The notes under the pieces were generated by a model that made no database searches, was not told the origin of the DNA, and saw only the letters and a list, made by a program, of their open reading frames with translations. Positions 4,798-5,184 of a DNA stretch of 5,184 bases are shown one piece after another (within the stretch, counting starts at the first letter, position 1; every line of letters starts with the position of its first letter). Origin of the DNA: JACDQM01 sp044373315 (GTDB taxonomy: Bacteria > Pseudomonadota > Gammaproteobacteria > Burkholderiales > Burkholderiaceae_C). The translations under genes and the position numbers were made by a program. The DNA is taken from assembly GCF_044373315.1 (NCBI RefSeq), contig NZ_JBILQK010000158.1:1-5184 (forward strand). Direction: 5' to 3'.

Positions 4798-5184
4798 TCA
4801 GGCCTGGGATGCGCCCCGGCGCAGTGACTCACCCTTGAGCGCGATCGTGTGTAAACCGTGCATCAGCCGGTCCATGATGGCGTCGGCGATGGTGGGCTCA
4901 CCCAGCCATTGATGCCAGGCGCTGCTGGGCATCTGGCTCGTGATGAGCGTGCTGCGGCTGCCCACCCGGTCGTCCAGCAACTCGAGCAGGTCTTGACGCT
5001 CCTGGGCAGCGATGGGAGCGATCGCGAGATCGTCAATTAATGTCGAGCGCAACATTAATTGACTCATGTTGAGTGGTTGGTTATGTGGAGCTGCGAGATA
5101 CGACGCCAGGCGCGCCGCATCGATGATGAGCAAGAACTCAACATAACCGAGGCGTAGGCCTACCGTGACTGTCCCTTTGACGGC
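4798..5184 (-). CDS. istB: IS21-family transposition ATPase IstB (second, unrelated type), partial at window edge
   Basis: The frame is open from the right edge to a stop at 4798-4800 (128 codons). The C-terminal half is typical IstB: a Walker B-like TLIDDLAIAPI, then AAQERQDLLELLDDRVGSRS, TLITSQMPSSAWHQWLGEP, TIADAIMDRLMHGLHTIALK and GESLRRG. It differs in motif wording from the istB at 548-1081 (which has ITSN and FEGKSYRLKE), so these are two separate IS21 subgroups. Upstream of Walker B the residues LRLGYVEFLLIIDAARLASY, then LAAPHNQPLNMSQLMLRS are less typical, and the DNA there contains a perfect inverted repeat; a small rearrangement is possible. Walker A and any istA would lie to the right of the window. 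The TTG at 5133 is an internal codon rather than a real start. Its 3' end is followed within ten bases by the element's end repeats. Confidence 0.8.
   Translation of the reverse strand, partial: AVKGTVTVGLRLGYVEFLLIIDAARLASYLAAPHNQPLNMSQLMLRSTLIDDLAIAPIAAQERQDLLELLDDRVGSRSTLITSQMPSSAWHQWLGEPTIADAIMDRLMHGLHTIALKGESLRRGASQA
5033..5062. repeat. Perfect 11-bp inverted repeat inside istB
   Basis: TCAATTAATGT (5033-5043) and ACATTAATTGA (5052-5062) are perfect reverse complements around the 8-base spacer CGAGCGCA. The arms are A+T-rich in an otherwise GC-rich gene, and on the minus strand they encode SQLML and TLIDD, the latter being the Walker B core. Nearby, GGTTATGT (5079-5086) and ACATAACC (5141-5148) form a second inverted pair. 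Confidence 0.7.

Noticed and set aside
548..5133. The two istB genes as flanks of a single composite IS21 transposon carrying hipBA
   Set aside because: The two proteins belong to different IS21 subgroups and their end repeats differ (TGGCCA...CTGCCCC against TTCCA...GCGGACA), so they cannot be ends of one transposon.
1..5184. CRISPR array, tRNA or rRNA gene
   Set aside because: No regularly spaced repeats of CRISPR type were seen; the only repeated units are IS end repeats and the two hipBA palindromes. No cloverleaf or rRNA-like sequence was recognised by eye.

Overview
The window looks like accessory DNA from a GC-rich proteobacterium. The GC content (well above half by eye) and the mix of IS66, two IS21 types, a group II intron maturase, a P4-type integrase and a HipBA pair are typical of plasmids and genomic islands in Burkholderiales and their relatives; that assignment is inference. 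Most of the window is a stack of broken mobile elements. Only one module, a hipBA-type toxin-antitoxin operon, looks complete.

Layout from the left. Positions 1-147 hold the start of a pRiA4b ORF-3-like protein on the minus strand, running off the window. Positions 187-455 hold a collapsed IS66 element: the first ~54 codons of TnpA joined, out of frame, to the last ~36 codons of TnpC. Positions 488-531 carry two direct copies of an IS21-type end repeat, followed by a 5'-truncated IS21 ATPase gene (istB, 548 to about 1081). Positions 1222-1505 hold the C-terminal part of a group II intron maturase on the plus strand, frameshifted, possibly followed by decayed intron RNA domains.

Positions 1717-3440 are hipA and hipB on the minus strand, with stop and start overlapping (TGATG). 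Upstream of hipB lies the most interesting feature. Two imperfect palindromes of identical geometry (18-base arms, 6-base spacer), with centres 75 bp apart, closely flank a good sigma-70-like promoter. The likely reading is that HipB (or HipBA) binds both and represses its own operon.

Positions 3714-4654 are the C-terminal two thirds of a P4-type tyrosine recombinase. Its N-terminus is cut off at the end of a second, unrelated IS21-family element (from about 4655), whose end carries four copies of a ~20-bp repeat in two facing pairs. That element's istB (4798 to beyond 5184) continues off the right edge and contains a perfect 11-bp inverted repeat beside its Walker B motif.

Overall story (inference): an integrase-borne island carried hipBA; later IS21, IS66 and intron insertions and deletions eroded its surroundings, while the toxin-antitoxin pair stayed intact.
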